64,000 nt of DNA from Ctenosaura bakeri (taxonomy: Eukaryota; Chordata; Lepidosauria; Squamata; Iguanidae). A model generated the notes under the pieces. It saw nothing but the letters and a program-made list of their open reading frames with translations, searched no databases and had not been told where the DNA came from. The stretch covers positions 248,001-312,000 of the forward strand of contig CAOLHI010000927.1 in assembly GCA_948474755.1 (NCBI GenBank), read 5' to 3'. A program made the translations under genes and the position numbers. This document shows positions 11,394 to 25,100 of this stretch, piece after piece. Each line of letters opens with the position of its first letter. The stretch's first letter is position 1.

Positions 11394-14300
11394 GTAAGCA
11401 ACAATATTTTTAAAAAATTGCTATCTGTGCATGCTTTATCTCTGAAAAAGACCTGTGTGGCGTCCATATTCATAAGGTACAAATTCATGCTTTGTAAAAC
11501 GCAATGGCTCATTTACACAAAACAAAAAGCAAAATCCCTGATTACCAGTCATTCAGAAGTGACTATTCTGGTGCATGCTAGCCAGTGCCTCCCATTCTGA
11601 CATATTTAGGCTATGCCAAGGCTGAGGAACTCCCTTCAAAGAGAGGCTAAATTGGCCCTAAATTGGTCTTTCCAATGGCAGGCGAAGATCTGTTTGTTCT
11701 GGTGGGCTTTGGGTTACTGACTGGTTCTTAAGAAAGGAGATTTTAGTGTGTTTACAGATTAGCCTTGCATCTGAAACCTAAGCATATCTTCTCACTCCCA
11801 TACAAGCCAAGAATCTTAAGCCAAATTCAGACCCTAACCCTAGCTTGATAGGGGAGAGAGAGACCAGAACCCTGAGTTCAGATGCTAAGCTTTTCCCTCC
11901 TGCAGAGAACAGTATATAGTTACTGAAGCACCTCCTATTGGTAGGAGCAACCACATGGCTGTCACTCATATCACATATCAGTATGCTTCCTCATGCACAA
12001 TAAGCAAAGAATCTCCAGAACATGGAGAACATGGTCCCTGTATGCATGTGTGTATTTAGTGCAAAATCTTTTGTGTATTTAATTTTGAAAGATGGCAATA
12101 TATTTAATGAGCTTGGAGGGAAAAGCAGTTTCTTGAATTGTTTGGAAAATGCTTGCCTTTTGCACCAGATCCCTTAAATTTATGAAGAGGTTCTGTGGTT
12201 CTCACAGACAAAGGTGTGAATTGCAAAATTCAGACACGACACTTATAACTTTGTAAGCAATCCAAACACTGCAGGTGCTGCTTTTGTTAATAACTTTTGT
12301 AGTGTACTGCATCCAGAATACTGTCAAAACATCACACTAAACATTCTGTAGAAACTGGTAGGCCTGTGGGTGATACTTTTCTTGGAGGGGATACTGAAAT
12401 ATGTTGATAAACAAAAGCACAATTTCTTTGTGACTTCAGATATTTTTACTTTTAGAACTAAAAGAAAAAATGTAGTGAGTCTTGGTTTGAACACATCCCA
12501 TATTATTTGCTTCATCAGCAGGTTAGTTAATTATTTCAAGCTATTTCCCCATTTCTTCTAATAGTGGTTGAGATGAAAGAAACCACTGAGGATTCCATCT
12601 CAGTTCAGCTCTACTGAGAATGACAATTATAGTTAAACCAGAACCAAATTATTGATTCTATCATATACTGCTCAAATGCCTGTGATTATAGTGGGAGCAC
12701 CTCACTGCAGACCATTGTCCAATTTGAGAGCATGGGAACAAGTCCTGCCCTTGCTACACATTTGAGCTTTCTCAAATGAAGAATTTCACTTTGTTCTATA
12801 GGAGTGGATGTCAAGTCATTCATTTATGCGGGAGGAGGTGATGATAAGCCTGCCCCTTGTTGTTTCCTATCAGCTTTAACTGCTTAGTTCGTTCCTATAC
12901 ATGTCACAAAGAGAACCATTCAGGGCCTAATCTCACTGTTCCCAGTTTTAATAACTCACACCCCTTGTAGGCCTGAACTTGCATTTTTGCAGGAGCCATG
13001 AAAGTGTTGCTGTTGTTTAATTCTCTTTCTTAAGTGAGCTTCAGATGTGGGTGAGATAAGTTACAGTGGTACCATATAAAAGCCTGTGGCCATTTCACTT
13101 GCGTCACTTGTTTTGGTCTTGTTGTTTTGGTCTTGTTGACCTGTCATGATTGTTGACCAGATCAAAAATATTTGTGTGGCTTGGACCTTGATTTGTGCAG
13201 TGAAAATAACTTTTAAGCATCTTCATTGGTCAGTGTTTGAGTACACTGAATTGCCATGAGGGAAAAGCTGTTGATGAAACCGGGAGTGTCTGAATAATGT
13301 TAGCTGTGACATGGATTTGCTCCTAAAAGAAAAAAAATGCAACAATGAACTATGCACGTTCCAGTGATATCAGATAGAAAGTAAAAAATGATAGCTTACT
13401 CATCTTTCTAATGAAAAATGAGCTCCCCCAGGCAACAGTTCTATTTATACTCAATGATTTTTCTTTATCTGCTCCTCCTACCAGTATGGCTCTACATTCA
13501 GTTTTCTGGCAACATAGGACACAAAAACCTAGCCACAGTGCCTAAATAATATGTCCAATAAGGGGGCAACACAGTTATGCTTCTGTGTTCTCCTGAGCAA
13601 CTCTTATATGAGCACTGTACAGTTTATGAAAACCACAGAAGGGAGGAAGGAGTCCAAACAGGAAAGGAAGGATACCTGAGCCCATGGAAGATTTATAATC
13701 ACAAAACATCTTACCTCCTGAGTTCCCCGTGCATCCATCTTACAGTTCCTCATGTGCTCCCACCTTTTCCCCATCAAACCATCATTTAGTGGCTTCCCAA
13801 CTTTTATATAGGCTGGAATCTTGTTGGTTAGTCCCAACTGAAGTAGGGTCATTCAACTAGTTAGCTCCATTTTTTAAAGGAGGAATTTGTATTTGAGTTG
13901 AGTGGTGAATCAACATGTAGGTACATTCATTTGATTCAACAGATCTCCTCTAGCCAGTTTTAAATTAGGATTTGGGCCATGATCTTTTCCTCTTTCAGAA
14001 AGAATGAACAGCTTTCCTACAAGTTAGTTACTCACAATAAGAGCTCTAAAACTGAAATATGCTGGTGCTTTTGGCATCACAGTTTTGGATTTGGCCCCAT
14101 CCATCACTGGAATGTGCTCCCCTGAGAGCTTCCCTAAAATTGAATTCAGCCCCTGAACTAAAATAAGTTCTCCATTTATGGCTGTCATATTCCAGTCCCT
14201 CAAATCTGAGTACTGACACACTTTAATTGTTGCATTTTTTAACCACTATATTTCGGCCATGGTAGCATTTTTATATACCAGTGTACAGAAAGTGTAAAGT

Positions 14301-15479
14301 TTAGAGTGCTGGATTAGTGGCCATATTGCTGTTGTGACACAAATAGTTATCATCACCATCATCACCCCAGCAATAATAATAGTATTGTTTTGTCTTATAC
14401 AAGTGACCAAGTAATATTCTCATTAGATCACTGTTTTTCCTCATTACTTATTTTACTAAAGAAAAACAAAAAGAAAAAAATACCCTGCAGATCCATAAGA
14501 ATACCACAGAAAGCTCCCAAGGGTGGCATTTTCATCTGATTCATAAGGGAAAATATAAAAGAAATTAAGAGCAAAGATACAAGCTGCAGGGGGGAAAAGC
14601 AGTGTGTGATTTTCTTCAGAGATACAGATTAAATATTGAATCATTACTGGAAACTGGTGTAGTTTTACTTTCTCTGTCTATATAACTTTTCATCATCCTG
14701 TGTTAATCAGCTCATCTATGCTAGAGTGTCTTTACTGTCCCCTAATACTGGTTGTTAAGACAATTTTCCTTTCCTTTCACCTCATTTATTATACACACCC
14801 ACCAAACCAAGTGTACCGGCCAAGGCAATACTCATGCCTCGGAGGAAGCAGATTGCAGTCCACAAAAGGCTGAGACAAATAAAACTTGTTAGTCTTTAAG
14901 GTGCCACAAGACATTGGGCACATTCCAGTTTGTTAATATCCTTTGTGGTACCTAGAAATAGGCATGGCATTCTAGGTGAGGTCTAACTATAGCAAAAGAG
15001 AGTGGAGTGATAAAACGGAATTTGGCTCCCCTCCTGCCAAAAAGTCGGTAAAAATGCATAAGATTGCCATTCCCATTGTGCAAAAACAATACAAGTAATA
15101 ATAATTGTACTAGTTTTAAAACATTTTATTCTATTTCTATCCTATTCGGTTTTGCAGAATTATTTAGCTTTGCTAGATTGCTATTTCCTATGGTTTCTTT
15201 GTTTTCTATGCACTCTTTATAGATGGTACTGAAAAATAGGCTTCAACTAGGGTTTCCCCAAAAGCTAGGCTTTCCTTCCAGATTGCAACATTCTTCTAGA
15301 GAACTGGGAAAGGGGAAGTCACTCAACTTTTCTAAATCTCCAAAAATGTTATTCAAAGGTATGAGATTTCATTCATTGTTGAAATACCTTGAAAGGGAGT
15401 AGCAGCCTTGTTTCCCAGAAAACTGTTAGATCTCAGAACAGTAACTGCATGTTTTGCCCTATACCCTCCATGGGCTTGG

Positions 15480-15665
15480 AACGTATGTTGTTGTTATTGT
15501 TTTACAAAAAGAAAGCTTGAAATCTGAGTCAGCTGATGGTGTGGGTAGGCTCTGGGTGGGATGATTCTAGGTCATGCTCAGCCAATTATGCAAACCTGTC
15601 CCTGCCCTTAGGCTGTGATATGTTTCTGTGTGGAAAATATCCCTTGAAGTTAAGACATCTTGAAA
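15480..15665. promoter_or_regulatory. Possible intronic regulatory patch (AP-1/MARE-like, NFAT-like sites)
   Basis: Repeat-free stretch with TGAGTCAGCTGA (about 15525-15536; AP-1/MARE-like) and TGGAAAATATCC (NFAT-like GGAAA core) about 110 bp later. These are short motifs that occur by chance; only their clustering in unique sequence suggests a role. Confidence 0.2.
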
Positions 15666-15999
15666 CCCAGCAGAAAGAGGAATGAGAAATACACTCCATA
15701 GATGATTGGGTTGAGGGGGTTTCAGTCAATCTTCAACACTCTGGAGATGCAAATCCTTCATTTTTCTTTAGCCCACAGCATCAACTGTGACATGATTCTG
15801 CTCTAAGACAGGAAATCCTGTAGCTAAAGAGATGGGACAGGCTCTTGCCTCTTCTCATTTTCCTCTGCCCAGAACATATTCACTCTTACTTCACTGCAAT
15901 ATTTTACTGTATTTCTTCTTTTCTGCATGGCAAGCATTGAGCTTTGATGATAGGACAGGAAATGTGAAGTTTTCCTTCTGCTTTCCCTTGAACTTTCAG

Positions 16000-16260
16000 G
16001 GTGAGTGAGTTTTTATGTTTTTAAAAGCCTGCGGTTTGATTAGAGAAATGATAAGTTATAATTAGAACAGCCTTTTGAAGCAGGCGGGGCCTTTTTTTTT
16101 TTTTTGCAATCACCCTGGTGTGCAGAGGTGGCGTTAATCTGAACATTTCCAGTTCTGTTCATAATTAAGCATCAGTACATGCATTCTCTTTGTTGAGCTT
16201 TCTGCAATTCTCCGTGCATCTAGGTGTATTTGCATGAATTACTGCTGGGGGGGAAATGGT
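16000..16260. promoter_or_regulatory. Possible intronic regulatory patch with octamer
   Basis: Unique-looking sequence with an exact octamer ATTTGCAT at 16228-16235, followed by ATGAATTA, and a homeobox-like TAATTA-type segment near 16162. It is interrupted by a T-run at 16092-16105. This is an inference from motif content only. Confidence 0.2.
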
Positions 16261-18324
16261 CTAACCAAATATTTCTACAACTGATCCAGTAATTTGAAGA
16301 GAAAGTTTCTTGAAAAGCCTTTCCCACCTTTTCTTCTTTCATTCATTTCTCAGACTTACAAGTAAGTCCCATTGAATTCTATAACCTGCTTCTGGGGAAA
16401 AAACCCACATTGTTAAACTCTCATTTTCCATCTCAAAAAAGTTATTGGGAAGAGTTGCAAGACTTTTTTTTTTTTTAAAAAAGGTCAAAATGTTAAAAAA
16501 CAACAACAATCAACATTAGTACTTTGCATTGTTTTAAAAAAGGTTTCCACAGAACAGTATGTTGTGACTTTGTATTTTGAACAAGCCTGGTTTTAATACT
16601 TCCTTTTCTTTGGAGACATATTTAACACTACATCTCTGAAAAAGAATGACCTGCTAGAGGAACTATCTGTTGGCTATATAAAAGTTTTTAGAAACATAAC
16701 TACCATGCAAATATTGGTGAGCCTCATTGAATGGTGAAAGACACAACCATTTTTAATGGTGGCAGCTGCACCTAAGAACATGGCTTTTGGGCTAAAATAA
16801 AATGGCAGCCACCCCAATAGAATTTAACTTCATCCCTAATGTACAGCTGAAATGAAATCACCTTGATAACATTGTAGGATAAAATGGCTGAGAAACTGTC
16901 TTTTTAAAGTTTGGTTTCCCTCTACAACTTCTTCAAACGGCAGGTAAACTGGAATAAAATTTTGCACATGCCTGTATGCTGAATAGGTAGCTGAAAATCC
17001 GTGTAGTACTTCCTGCATCTGATGCAATGGGTTATAGTCCATAGAAGCTTATGCCATAATATATTTTTAGTTTTTGTTGTAGCACTCTTTGTTGTTTCCT
17101 ACCAACCCAGTGTTCTCAGCTCTGACTTTCTTGTAGAGGATCTTTCCAGCTCTGAGATATTTATAAGTTGAGATGCAAAGGACCAAGTGTGGGATCTTAG
17201 GAATGAAACACACGTGTTGTGCCGTTGTTTCTGCCACATTTCCAGTGCAGAAATGAAAATCTACAGTGCAGGTCTTCTCTCATGTTTGCTATGATAGTCC
17301 TCCACCCTTTTAACTAGGATAGAGTTTTAACTAAGATTACCTGTATCAGCTTCCCTATTTCTACTGGGTGTCAAATATGCTCATTGTTAAGAGCTTTTTG
17401 TTTTTAAAGCATGCCTAACTTCTTTACCTAATGCTTATTTAAAACAAATCTGCCAGCATTATTCCCAAGTGACTTTGCCCCCATCATCTAACTCATAAAC
17501 TACAAATATAAATGATTAATCCAAACTCAGCACCGGAGGAAGGAGGAAAATGCATTGAATGACTAAAAAAAAAAAAAGCAAGAAAGAAGTTGTTCTACTG
17601 GCACTTCTTTGTTCTTGAATTCAGGAATCCTTTAATTGGTACAGTACAATGCCTACGGGCAAGTTTTTCTATAAAGCGTTTCCTGTTCAGAAGAACATAC
17701 AAAATCTATTAAGAGAGCAAAATCACCACAGAACGGAACTCAACTGCCTCTCTCAGAGTACATATCCACAATTTGTGCTTGTACCCCTCACGTACAGGGT
17801 TTCTCAGGCAACAATAAAACTAAGATGAAAAATTCCCCATTTATTTGGAAAAAAGAATATTGTTAAACTGCAGTGCTGGTTGTAGGATTTGCAGTGTGTG
17901 CGCATGTATCTTGTTTAGGAAGATTCATCTATTTTAAGCTGAACATGAGGTGCTACAAGCTCCCTTCGCATACTCTTTGCATACAGGAATTTCTTATGAT
18001 GTATTTGCATGCTTCATAGAAAGTAAGGATGGAAGCATTGCTATACCAGTGCACCATTTACTTGTCTTGGAGCTGAGGCACACTTTACCATCCTCTGGAT
18101 CTGAGCCACCAGAGATCAAAGTAGTGACCAACTAAATAAAAATCACAGTATCCCAGTTTCTTTCACCTGATTTTGAGCTCCCTGATGCAAGCAGACTGAT
18201 TGGATTGAACCAAATCAGATTATACTTTTCATCTGAAGCAGTCCATCACATGAAGTGGAGCAGGTGTTCACCACGTTTCCACTTACTAAATCTAAAATAT
18301 CATCCCCACACATCTCCTACAAGA

Positions 18325-18965
18325 CAGAATGTCAGAGGATCATAGAGTTGGAAAGGGCCACATGGGCTGTTGAATACAATCCCTCTGTCAATGCAAGAAC
18401 TCCAGCTAAAGCATCTAGCAGGTAGTCATCCAGCCTCTTTTTGAAGAGATCCAGAAAAAGACACACTACCACGTCTCTAGGTATTTGGTTCCATTGCCAA
18501 ATATCTCTTATTGTCAGGACATTCTTTATAATGTTCAGTAAAAATGTAACTACCTGTAACTTAAAACCATTCAGACTTGGTGCTCTGGGGCAACAAGGAG
18601 CAAAATTGCACTGTCTCTCAATAGCAACCCTTTAGATATTTAAAGAATGCGATCATGTCAGTCTTCTCTTCATCAGGCTGAACATGCCCAACTCCCTCAA
18701 CCTTTCCTCATATGTTTTGTTCTCTCTTATCCTTGTTTCCCTTCTCTGAACCTGCTCCAGCTTGTCTACTTCTTTCTTAAAATTAGATGCCCAGAACTGA
18801 ACACAATAGTCCAGATGAGGCTTGACTAGTGCAGGATATAGTAGGACCATTACTTCTCTTATCTTGGAAACTATAGTTATTAATGCATGCTAAATATTAT
18901 TTGCTTTCTTTGCTGCAGGATCACACTGCTGACTCATGTTCAGCTAATGATCAGCAACTTATGAT
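18325..18965 (-). mobile_element. Old CR1 LINE fragment
   Basis: On the minus strand the frame at 18850-18653 reads [22 protein letters not shown] and [10 protein letters not shown], matching the CR1 C-terminal region. The 3' end near 18335 retains 'atcatagagttggaaagg'. Divergence is much higher than in the 8.4-kb and 47.8-kb copies and many stops are present, so it is an older insertion. Confidence 0.88.
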
Positions 18966-19189
18966 TGTAGTTAATAAATCTTGGTACTTACAGAAGTTTT
19001 GGATGTGCTGAAGTTTCTGCAGTTGTGCATATAGGCAACAGACTGTGTAGGGGAGAGGTGCATCAGGTTAAATTCTTGCTTCTTGAAGTTACAGAACTGC
19101 ATCTGGTTTCTCATACATATATTCTGTTCCAGAAAAGCCTGCATTAGCTTCTTGTAGCCGCTTACTTGCCTTTTATGTATGTGTGTTAC
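18966..19189. other. Intronic sequence, nothing recognised
   Basis: Short unique stretch between two repeats. Confidence 0.4.
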
Positions 19190-19405
19190 ATGTCTGCAAG
19201 TTATCTGTTAACTTATGGCAACTCCATGAATTTCAAAGGATTTCCTTGGACAAGGAATACTGAAAGGTTGTTTTGTGAGTTCTTTCCTCTGAAATGTAGC
19301 CTAGAATACCTGGTATTCATTGACTGTCTCCCATCCAAGTACTAACCAAGGCTGACCCTGTTAAGCTTCCAAGAGCAGATGGAATCTGGTGGCTTTAGGG
19401 TATTT
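19190..19405 (-). mobile_element. 5S rRNA-derived SINE with Bov-B-like tail
   Basis: On + it reads 'catccaagtactaaccaagg' and 'gaccctgttaagcttcc', the reverse complement of the 5S internal promoter. The Bov-B-like tail comes first on this strand ('acttatggcaactccatgaa', 'tggacaaggaatactgaaag'). Diverged, limits approximate. Confidence 0.87.
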
Positions 19406-19931
19406 AGGACCTTTTAAAAAATGCAAAACATTGTAGATGTATGCACTCCCTCATTCTCAGTTTACAGTAAGTGACTTTTCTGATGCCACACAATGGCACC
19501 ATGCTAGAGATAGAACCTGTGAACTCATCTCTCTCAGAGTGAATTCTAGCTCTTTTGTCGTTGGACCACATTTGCTCTACGGCTGCCAAGAGTTCCCGGC
19601 AGCAAGTTTCTAAATCAGTTTCTAGATGATACACAGCTACTTTCACTGATTATTCTAAAATACAGTAAGACTTACTCAAAAGTGGAATGTGGCTGGGAAC
19701 TCAACCACAATAAAGTTTATTCCCAAGTGTGCCAAGTACTTACTCGCTTCACAATCACTGCATGTTGTAGTAGGTCATCTAAATCATCAGACATTACTCA
19801 TTCTCTTTAAAGAAAAACTACCATAGGTAATTTGACAAAATAGGATATCACTTTATCTCCCCTCTCCAATTTAAATATACTACATGTTTACATACTTTCT
19901 ACTTTCACAGTGCTGTAGAGGTCACCTCATA

Positions 19932-20278
19932 CCTCATTTGGTAGGGACAATCATGATTAACTCTGTCTTCCCACTTTTTCAGCTGCTTTTAAAATATCTC
20001 TGTTTCTCTCTCCTCCTCCCACTTTCCCCCTTTGTCCTCAGCTTACTTCAATTGAGGCAAACTGAGTTCAAACTGCAAAAGTAGTTTGCATTCAGTTCAT
20101 GGGTGGGGCAAGAAGATAGGACGGGTGTGGAGTCTTGCCCTTTCCAGTAGGCTCAGGCAGAAGCAAACTGGTACAGCTTCTTTTAGCTCATGCATTCTTC
20201 CTCATTAATAACTTTTGCCATCTTCACTATTTGTGTCCGTGTTTTCATATGTGAAATGTTGTGAAATGTTGGAGAGTA
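19932..20278 (-). mobile_element. Unclassified ~340-bp repeat, copy 1 (related to 20990 and 63012)
   Basis: It shares with the stretch at 20990-21345 the blocks 'tttttcagctgcttt', 'cctcctttgtcttcag'-like and 'cttcctcattaataa'-like in the same order, ending in 'gtgaaatgttggagagtatg'. The element at 63012-63328 is the same family in the opposite orientation and has terminal inverted repeats, so this is probably a non-autonomous DNA transposon. Confidence 0.7.
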
Positions 20279-20279
20279 T

Positions 20280-20480
20280 GGGCAGCTTACAAAATAAATG
20301 CAACAGTAAAATTCAAACCAATACAATAAAATCAATTAAAAAGAAAAATACAGGAATTATTACTGTAGTAATTTCAGGGGAGTAGATTTATTAGTCTTTT
20401 GCACCGAAAACAGCAGAGTCTTGTGGGATCATAAAAACTAGTCCATGAAAACTTATGCTGTACAAAACGGGCTAGCTATT
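20280..20480. repeat. Two unclassified interspersed-repeat traces
   Basis: At 20283-20350 an A-rich LINE-tail-like piece ('cagcttacaaaataaatgca'). At 20378-20470 a piece with 'cagagtcttgtgggatcat' and 'ccatgaaaacttatgctg', resembling sequence at 14855, 16999, 37850 and 39110. I recognise the pattern from reptile genomes but do not assign a family. Confidence 0.45.
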
Positions 20481-20989
20481 AAAGTCGCACATCTGTAGTG
20501 AAAGCTGTGGTGTCACTTTTAAGAAATAAAAGTGTTTACAGCAGCCTAACAGACTGCATGAAGCCCCAAATCAGAAAGGTATTATTTTCCCAATTACACA
20601 CCTAACAAAACTGAAAATTCTAGTTGCTGCCAAGAAATGTAGGTTCATTCCCTTTCATGTACAACATTTTAGCTATTTCAGGAGCATTTATTCTCCTACG
20701 TATTCTTATGAAGAAGGTAAAAAAAATCTGTTTCTATATTAAAGGCTCCTGGATGACATTCTCCTATCTGCTTCGTGGCTTGCTTCCAGTTCGTGACTGG
20801 ATCTTTCCACATTCTCCTTGCATTGATAGCACTTGATCTGCAATTGAGGCTTCATTGTGCTTTTTGATTTTTTTCTTTTTAAAAGATCTCATTCTTTGTC
20901 CAGGGAGGTTCAGATTCCCTGGCCTCTTTTATCCTTATAAGAACCCTGTGAGTTAGGATAGGACTGGAAATGTGACTGCGTAGCCACTC

Positions 20990-21345
20990 ACTATTCCAAT
21001 TTGCCAGTGACAGTCCTAATTAGTTCTCTGTCATCCTACTTTTTCAGCTGCTTTTCTAATGCACCAGTTTCTTTCTTCTCTTCCCACTTTCCTCCTTTGT
21101 CTTCAGTTTATTTTAATTGCTAGAAGATAGTTTACAACATTTTTTGTAGTCTGCTAACTGAGCAAGAAGATGAGAAGAGGAGGTGGAATCTTGCACTTCA
21201 CAATCAGCTCAGGTGAAAGCAAACTCCCACAACTTCTCCTAGGTTGTATGTTCTTCTTCATTAATAATATTTGCTGTTGTGACCACACTCTGATGTGCTT
21301 GGCCACATGTTTCCTGATTTTCATCTGTGAAATGTTAGAGGTGAT
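20990..21345 (-). mobile_element. Unclassified ~340-bp repeat, copy 2
   Basis: Same order of blocks as copy 1 about 1 kb upstream ('tttttcagctgctttt', 'ttcatctgtgaaatgttaga'). The two copies are in the same orientation, separated by about 700 bp. No coding capacity. Confidence 0.7.
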
Positions 21346-21754
21346 GTGACACCCCATGTCACTCCTTGAGTTTCATAGAGTCTGAAGTCAGCTCTGTTCT
21401 TCTGGACCAAGAGGTGACAGTGTAAATTTTCTGGTAGGCCTCTGTTTAATAGTTGAAGGTTTTCCTGACATAGGGATGGAGAAAAATTCATCTCCTGATT
21501 TTCTCCAGGAGCCCAGCTAGGAGGTAGCTGTTCTGTCCTGTCCTGTCCTAGCTTGTTTTTGAAAGGAATCAAGATAAATTGCTGCTGACACCTGTATTCT
21601 GAAACAAGGAATGCCAAGCCGAAACTGGGAATTATTTTGTTTACCCTAGAAACTTTAATACAGATATTGGGCAGAGGGAAAACATATGGAATACGCATTT
21701 TTGAAAGAAATGTCAAAGAAAATAGAACCAAAGGCCTTTTAGAGATTAAGAGTA

Positions 21755-22102
21755 TGGTCGGTTCCCCATATCCACAGAGGATACATTCCCAGACTTACTG
21801 TGGATAATGGAAAATGTAGATAATGAAATGCTATCATTTTCAGTGAGGTGAATGGCATAGGTATCAAGATGAGTATGCAGCTTGGAAAGGAACCCCTGAA
21901 ACTAGACAGAATTTTAGAATCTAAGAGGAAGAAGGCTTTGCAGCCATTATTTGCAATCCATGACCAATGCCAACTCATGAAATCATAAAAATTAACAACA
22001 AAATGTGGTCCAAAAACAGATGGGACAAAATGTTTTTGAACTGCATTTCAGCATGAAGAAGTGAAATTGGATACTGGTCATGTGGATACAAGGGACCTAC
22101 TG
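21755..22102. mobile_element. Pogo/Tigger-like MITE (CAGTAGGTCCC-type ends)
   Basis: The left end reads TGGTCGGTTCCCCATATCCA and the right end, reverse-complemented, CAGTAGGTCCCTTGTATCCA. TA lies on both sides (21753-21754 and 22103-22104). It is about 348 bp and non-coding; the frame within it (21739-21978, minus) is not a gene. Confidence 0.75.
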
Positions 22103-25100
22103 TATATCTGCATTACATCATTACATTAGGTTGATACTCCTTTCTCTGTCATGGCTCTTTTATCCTATGAAATCCTAGTATTTAGAATTTGGTGAAGTAC
22201 TTTGAATTCATTGCTGGAGAACTGTAGTCCACTCCCATGAATGGCATTTCTCTGGGTACTCTGCAGTTGAGGACTAAATCAGTTTAATTTTGTAGTGTGG
22301 ACAAGCATTCAGTATCATAAAAATGTTGCACTAATTTCTTTTTCACAATCAGTGGCTATTGCAAAAGAGGTATAGGGAGACAGTGGAATTGCTTATAAAT
22401 ATCATGGTTTGGTTCATTTATTTCAGCTGCAAACTTTAACAGAAATTATAGCATTTAGAATAAAAGATTAACAGTAAAAATGTTCCCACATTGAAAAACA
22501 GCAGTTTCCCTCATTCAATTCATTCAATAACAAGCACGATTCTGTACAAGTCTGCTTAGAATTAAGTCCAGTTGAATTCACAGAGACTTGATCCCAGCTA
22601 AATGCATATAGGATTGTAGCCTTTGATTACCTCATCTGCCCTCTATAACTGCAGAAAGCACTAGCTGGAATCCAGGATGGGTGGAAGTGTGGCTTAATGA
22701 GAATTTGTCTATGTCAACTGAATGGTTTTCAGACCGATGTTGAAAATTAAGCATAGCGTACCATTTTGATGGCCTAGTCATGGCCGAAAAAGCTAAGCCA
22801 CAGTGGATAAACACACTGTGTACTCTCATTTTGGCTGCAGGGGGTTGGAGACCCATAACATATCTGAACGACAGGCCAAGTTTCTGAATCATTTAGGCTA
22901 ATTGCTGGTGCCATTTGAAAGTTAGATTGACTGAACTTAATTGGGTCTACTCCAACAAACAAATATTTGGCAGTTTTGTCATCGGACATGGATGATAATC
23001 TAAACTAGCAGTTGAAAAGGTTCAAATGCACCTTCAGAAGTATTGGTAAATGGCCAGTTTCTGTTCTCAGCCATACTGATGTGGACTGGTGGGGTTGTTT
23101 TATGTATGCATATGTCTGAGAGTTTTGTTCTGCGAGGCCTTGAAATAAAGTGACTAGAAAATATCCATGTTTCTTTTCCATGAAGTAACTGTGGAAGATT
23201 TTCAAATGGGGATACCTGTTTATTTTTCTTGATCCTCAAAACTTCCAAGTGTCATTTAACTGGCTTCTCCCCTTTAATATTATTTTCCCCATTCAGTATA
23301 GAAAATAGGATTTTCAGATATGTTTTCTTGTTAATATTATGATTATATTGACACCATATATAAAATTTAGCTTTTCATTCTGTCATAGCTAGTAGTCGGA
23401 AAATTCTATGTATAATGTTAGTAGTATGCTATTTGTAATAAGAACATAGTAGCATGCAAAGACCTGAACTATGTTATCTGTATAAAGTTAAAATTTACAG
23501 TAATCTCCATCAGCACCAGGAAAAAAAGTATCATTCTCAGTGTCAGGTACAATATTGTTAACAAACAGGCTTTCATTTGCAGTTAAAGCCACTTCTGTTA
23601 TGACAAAATTAATATCTGAATTCACTGAAAGGATTTCAGTGTAAGAATTAGCCCTCTGTGAGTATGAAAATTGAAGTGCAAATTTGAATTTTTGCAAGCA
23701 GACTTTAAAAGCTAGGGAACTGTTTTAAGAACTATTTAAAAGAGTGTAAAGATTATAGATTTAATGCGACTTTCCTTCCTCTCCTCCCTTCTTCATCACC
23801 CAGCTATCCAGAATGGGGAACTTGGGAAGGGGAATCTATACTACTAATGGTGTCTGTCCACCTGGTAGATAGAGACAGTTGAAGATGAAATGGTGCCAGG
23901 CTTGATAGATCATCAATAGGATTTAAGATACATTTTTTTAAAAAAAAAAATCTGATTCAAAATATGACATTTTTAAGCCTTACAGTGAAAACTTGAAATG
24001 TAATCTAAGTTTGAATAAAGCATTATTTCTACTTCAGCATCAAGAATTTGCAAGCATTTTGCATTATTGTATCATGGTCAATGATGTGAGTTTGCTGAAA
24101 AAGCAGGACTGGACATTTTTCCAGTGCTCTGAGTAACGTTACCTGATTTAACAAGTCTGGCTTAAATGTTGATTTCAAAAACATACAAAGCTTTATGAGG
24201 GAATTATTTTATTGGAATATATTTAAATATTTAATCGGAATATTCATCAGACTTTGATGGAGAGGCCTAAAGAGAACATCGTATATTAAACCAAAAAATG
24301 ACTGTGTTTGAAAGAACATTATTTTTTGAAAATACGTAAAGGCAGTTGTACCTATCAACTGTTTAACTTTCTTTTGTAGAGGTAGAGGTATAATTGTGGT
24401 ACCTTCAGCTTCACATACACACACTCTTTGTACTAATTATCATTCAAGTTGAAAAAAATCTGATTCAGAACAACTGACTGAAATAACTGTAGCTCTCTAG
24501 GAACTGCTGGACTTCATCTCCCATTGACTCTAGCCATGGCCAATATTCAGTTTCACTAAAGGATGGATGAGAGTCTGGAGGCACAGGAAACTTACCACAC
24601 TTTATCTTGGCTACTCGTACTTGATTGAGAAGCACAAAATTTTGTGAAAAAGAAACAAGCTTAGCAGGATATTCTCTAGTTAGTCTGTTCCTCTGAACAC
24701 TAGAGTTTGTCAATGTTTGTCTCCTTAGAAGAATAACTAGAAGGTTGTATCCTTTGTTTTGCTGATGAAAGATGATCAGTTGCAGCCCAGCAGCCCAGAA
24801 ACTATGCATAAAAAGGTGTGTGTATATATTTGGATAGACGGTTTACAGATTTTTCCACAGAAAAGTATAGCATCCGAAAATCTCTAATCAAAATACATAT
24901 TTGTGACAAGCTATGCTCAGGTGATGTGGGTAGGTTTTCTGTGTCATAATGTTGTCATACTACTGGGGGGGGCGGTCATAACATTTATTTTTCTGAAGCA
25001 GAGTTCAGACTTTGTTGAAGGACTCTTTTCTAAATTTTCAAATGGAAAGATCAGAGTCCTGTTGTGTACTCTCTCCACAATACTTAGCTTAAATACCAAG

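Larger units (their letters stand above)
11394..18324 (+). other. NFATC2: Start of the 46.5-kb NFATC2 intron
   Basis: Donor GTAAGC at 11394. This is the least repeat-laden part of the intron. Traces seen: a repeat ending 'agtccatagaagcttatgcc' (16999-17062), a 'gtaagtcccattgaattct' fragment (16363-16381), a repeat trace at 14855-14922 ('ttagtctttaaggtgccaca'), and T-runs near 16090 and 16465. Candidate regulatory patches are listed separately. No coding exon was recognised. Confidence 0.7.
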
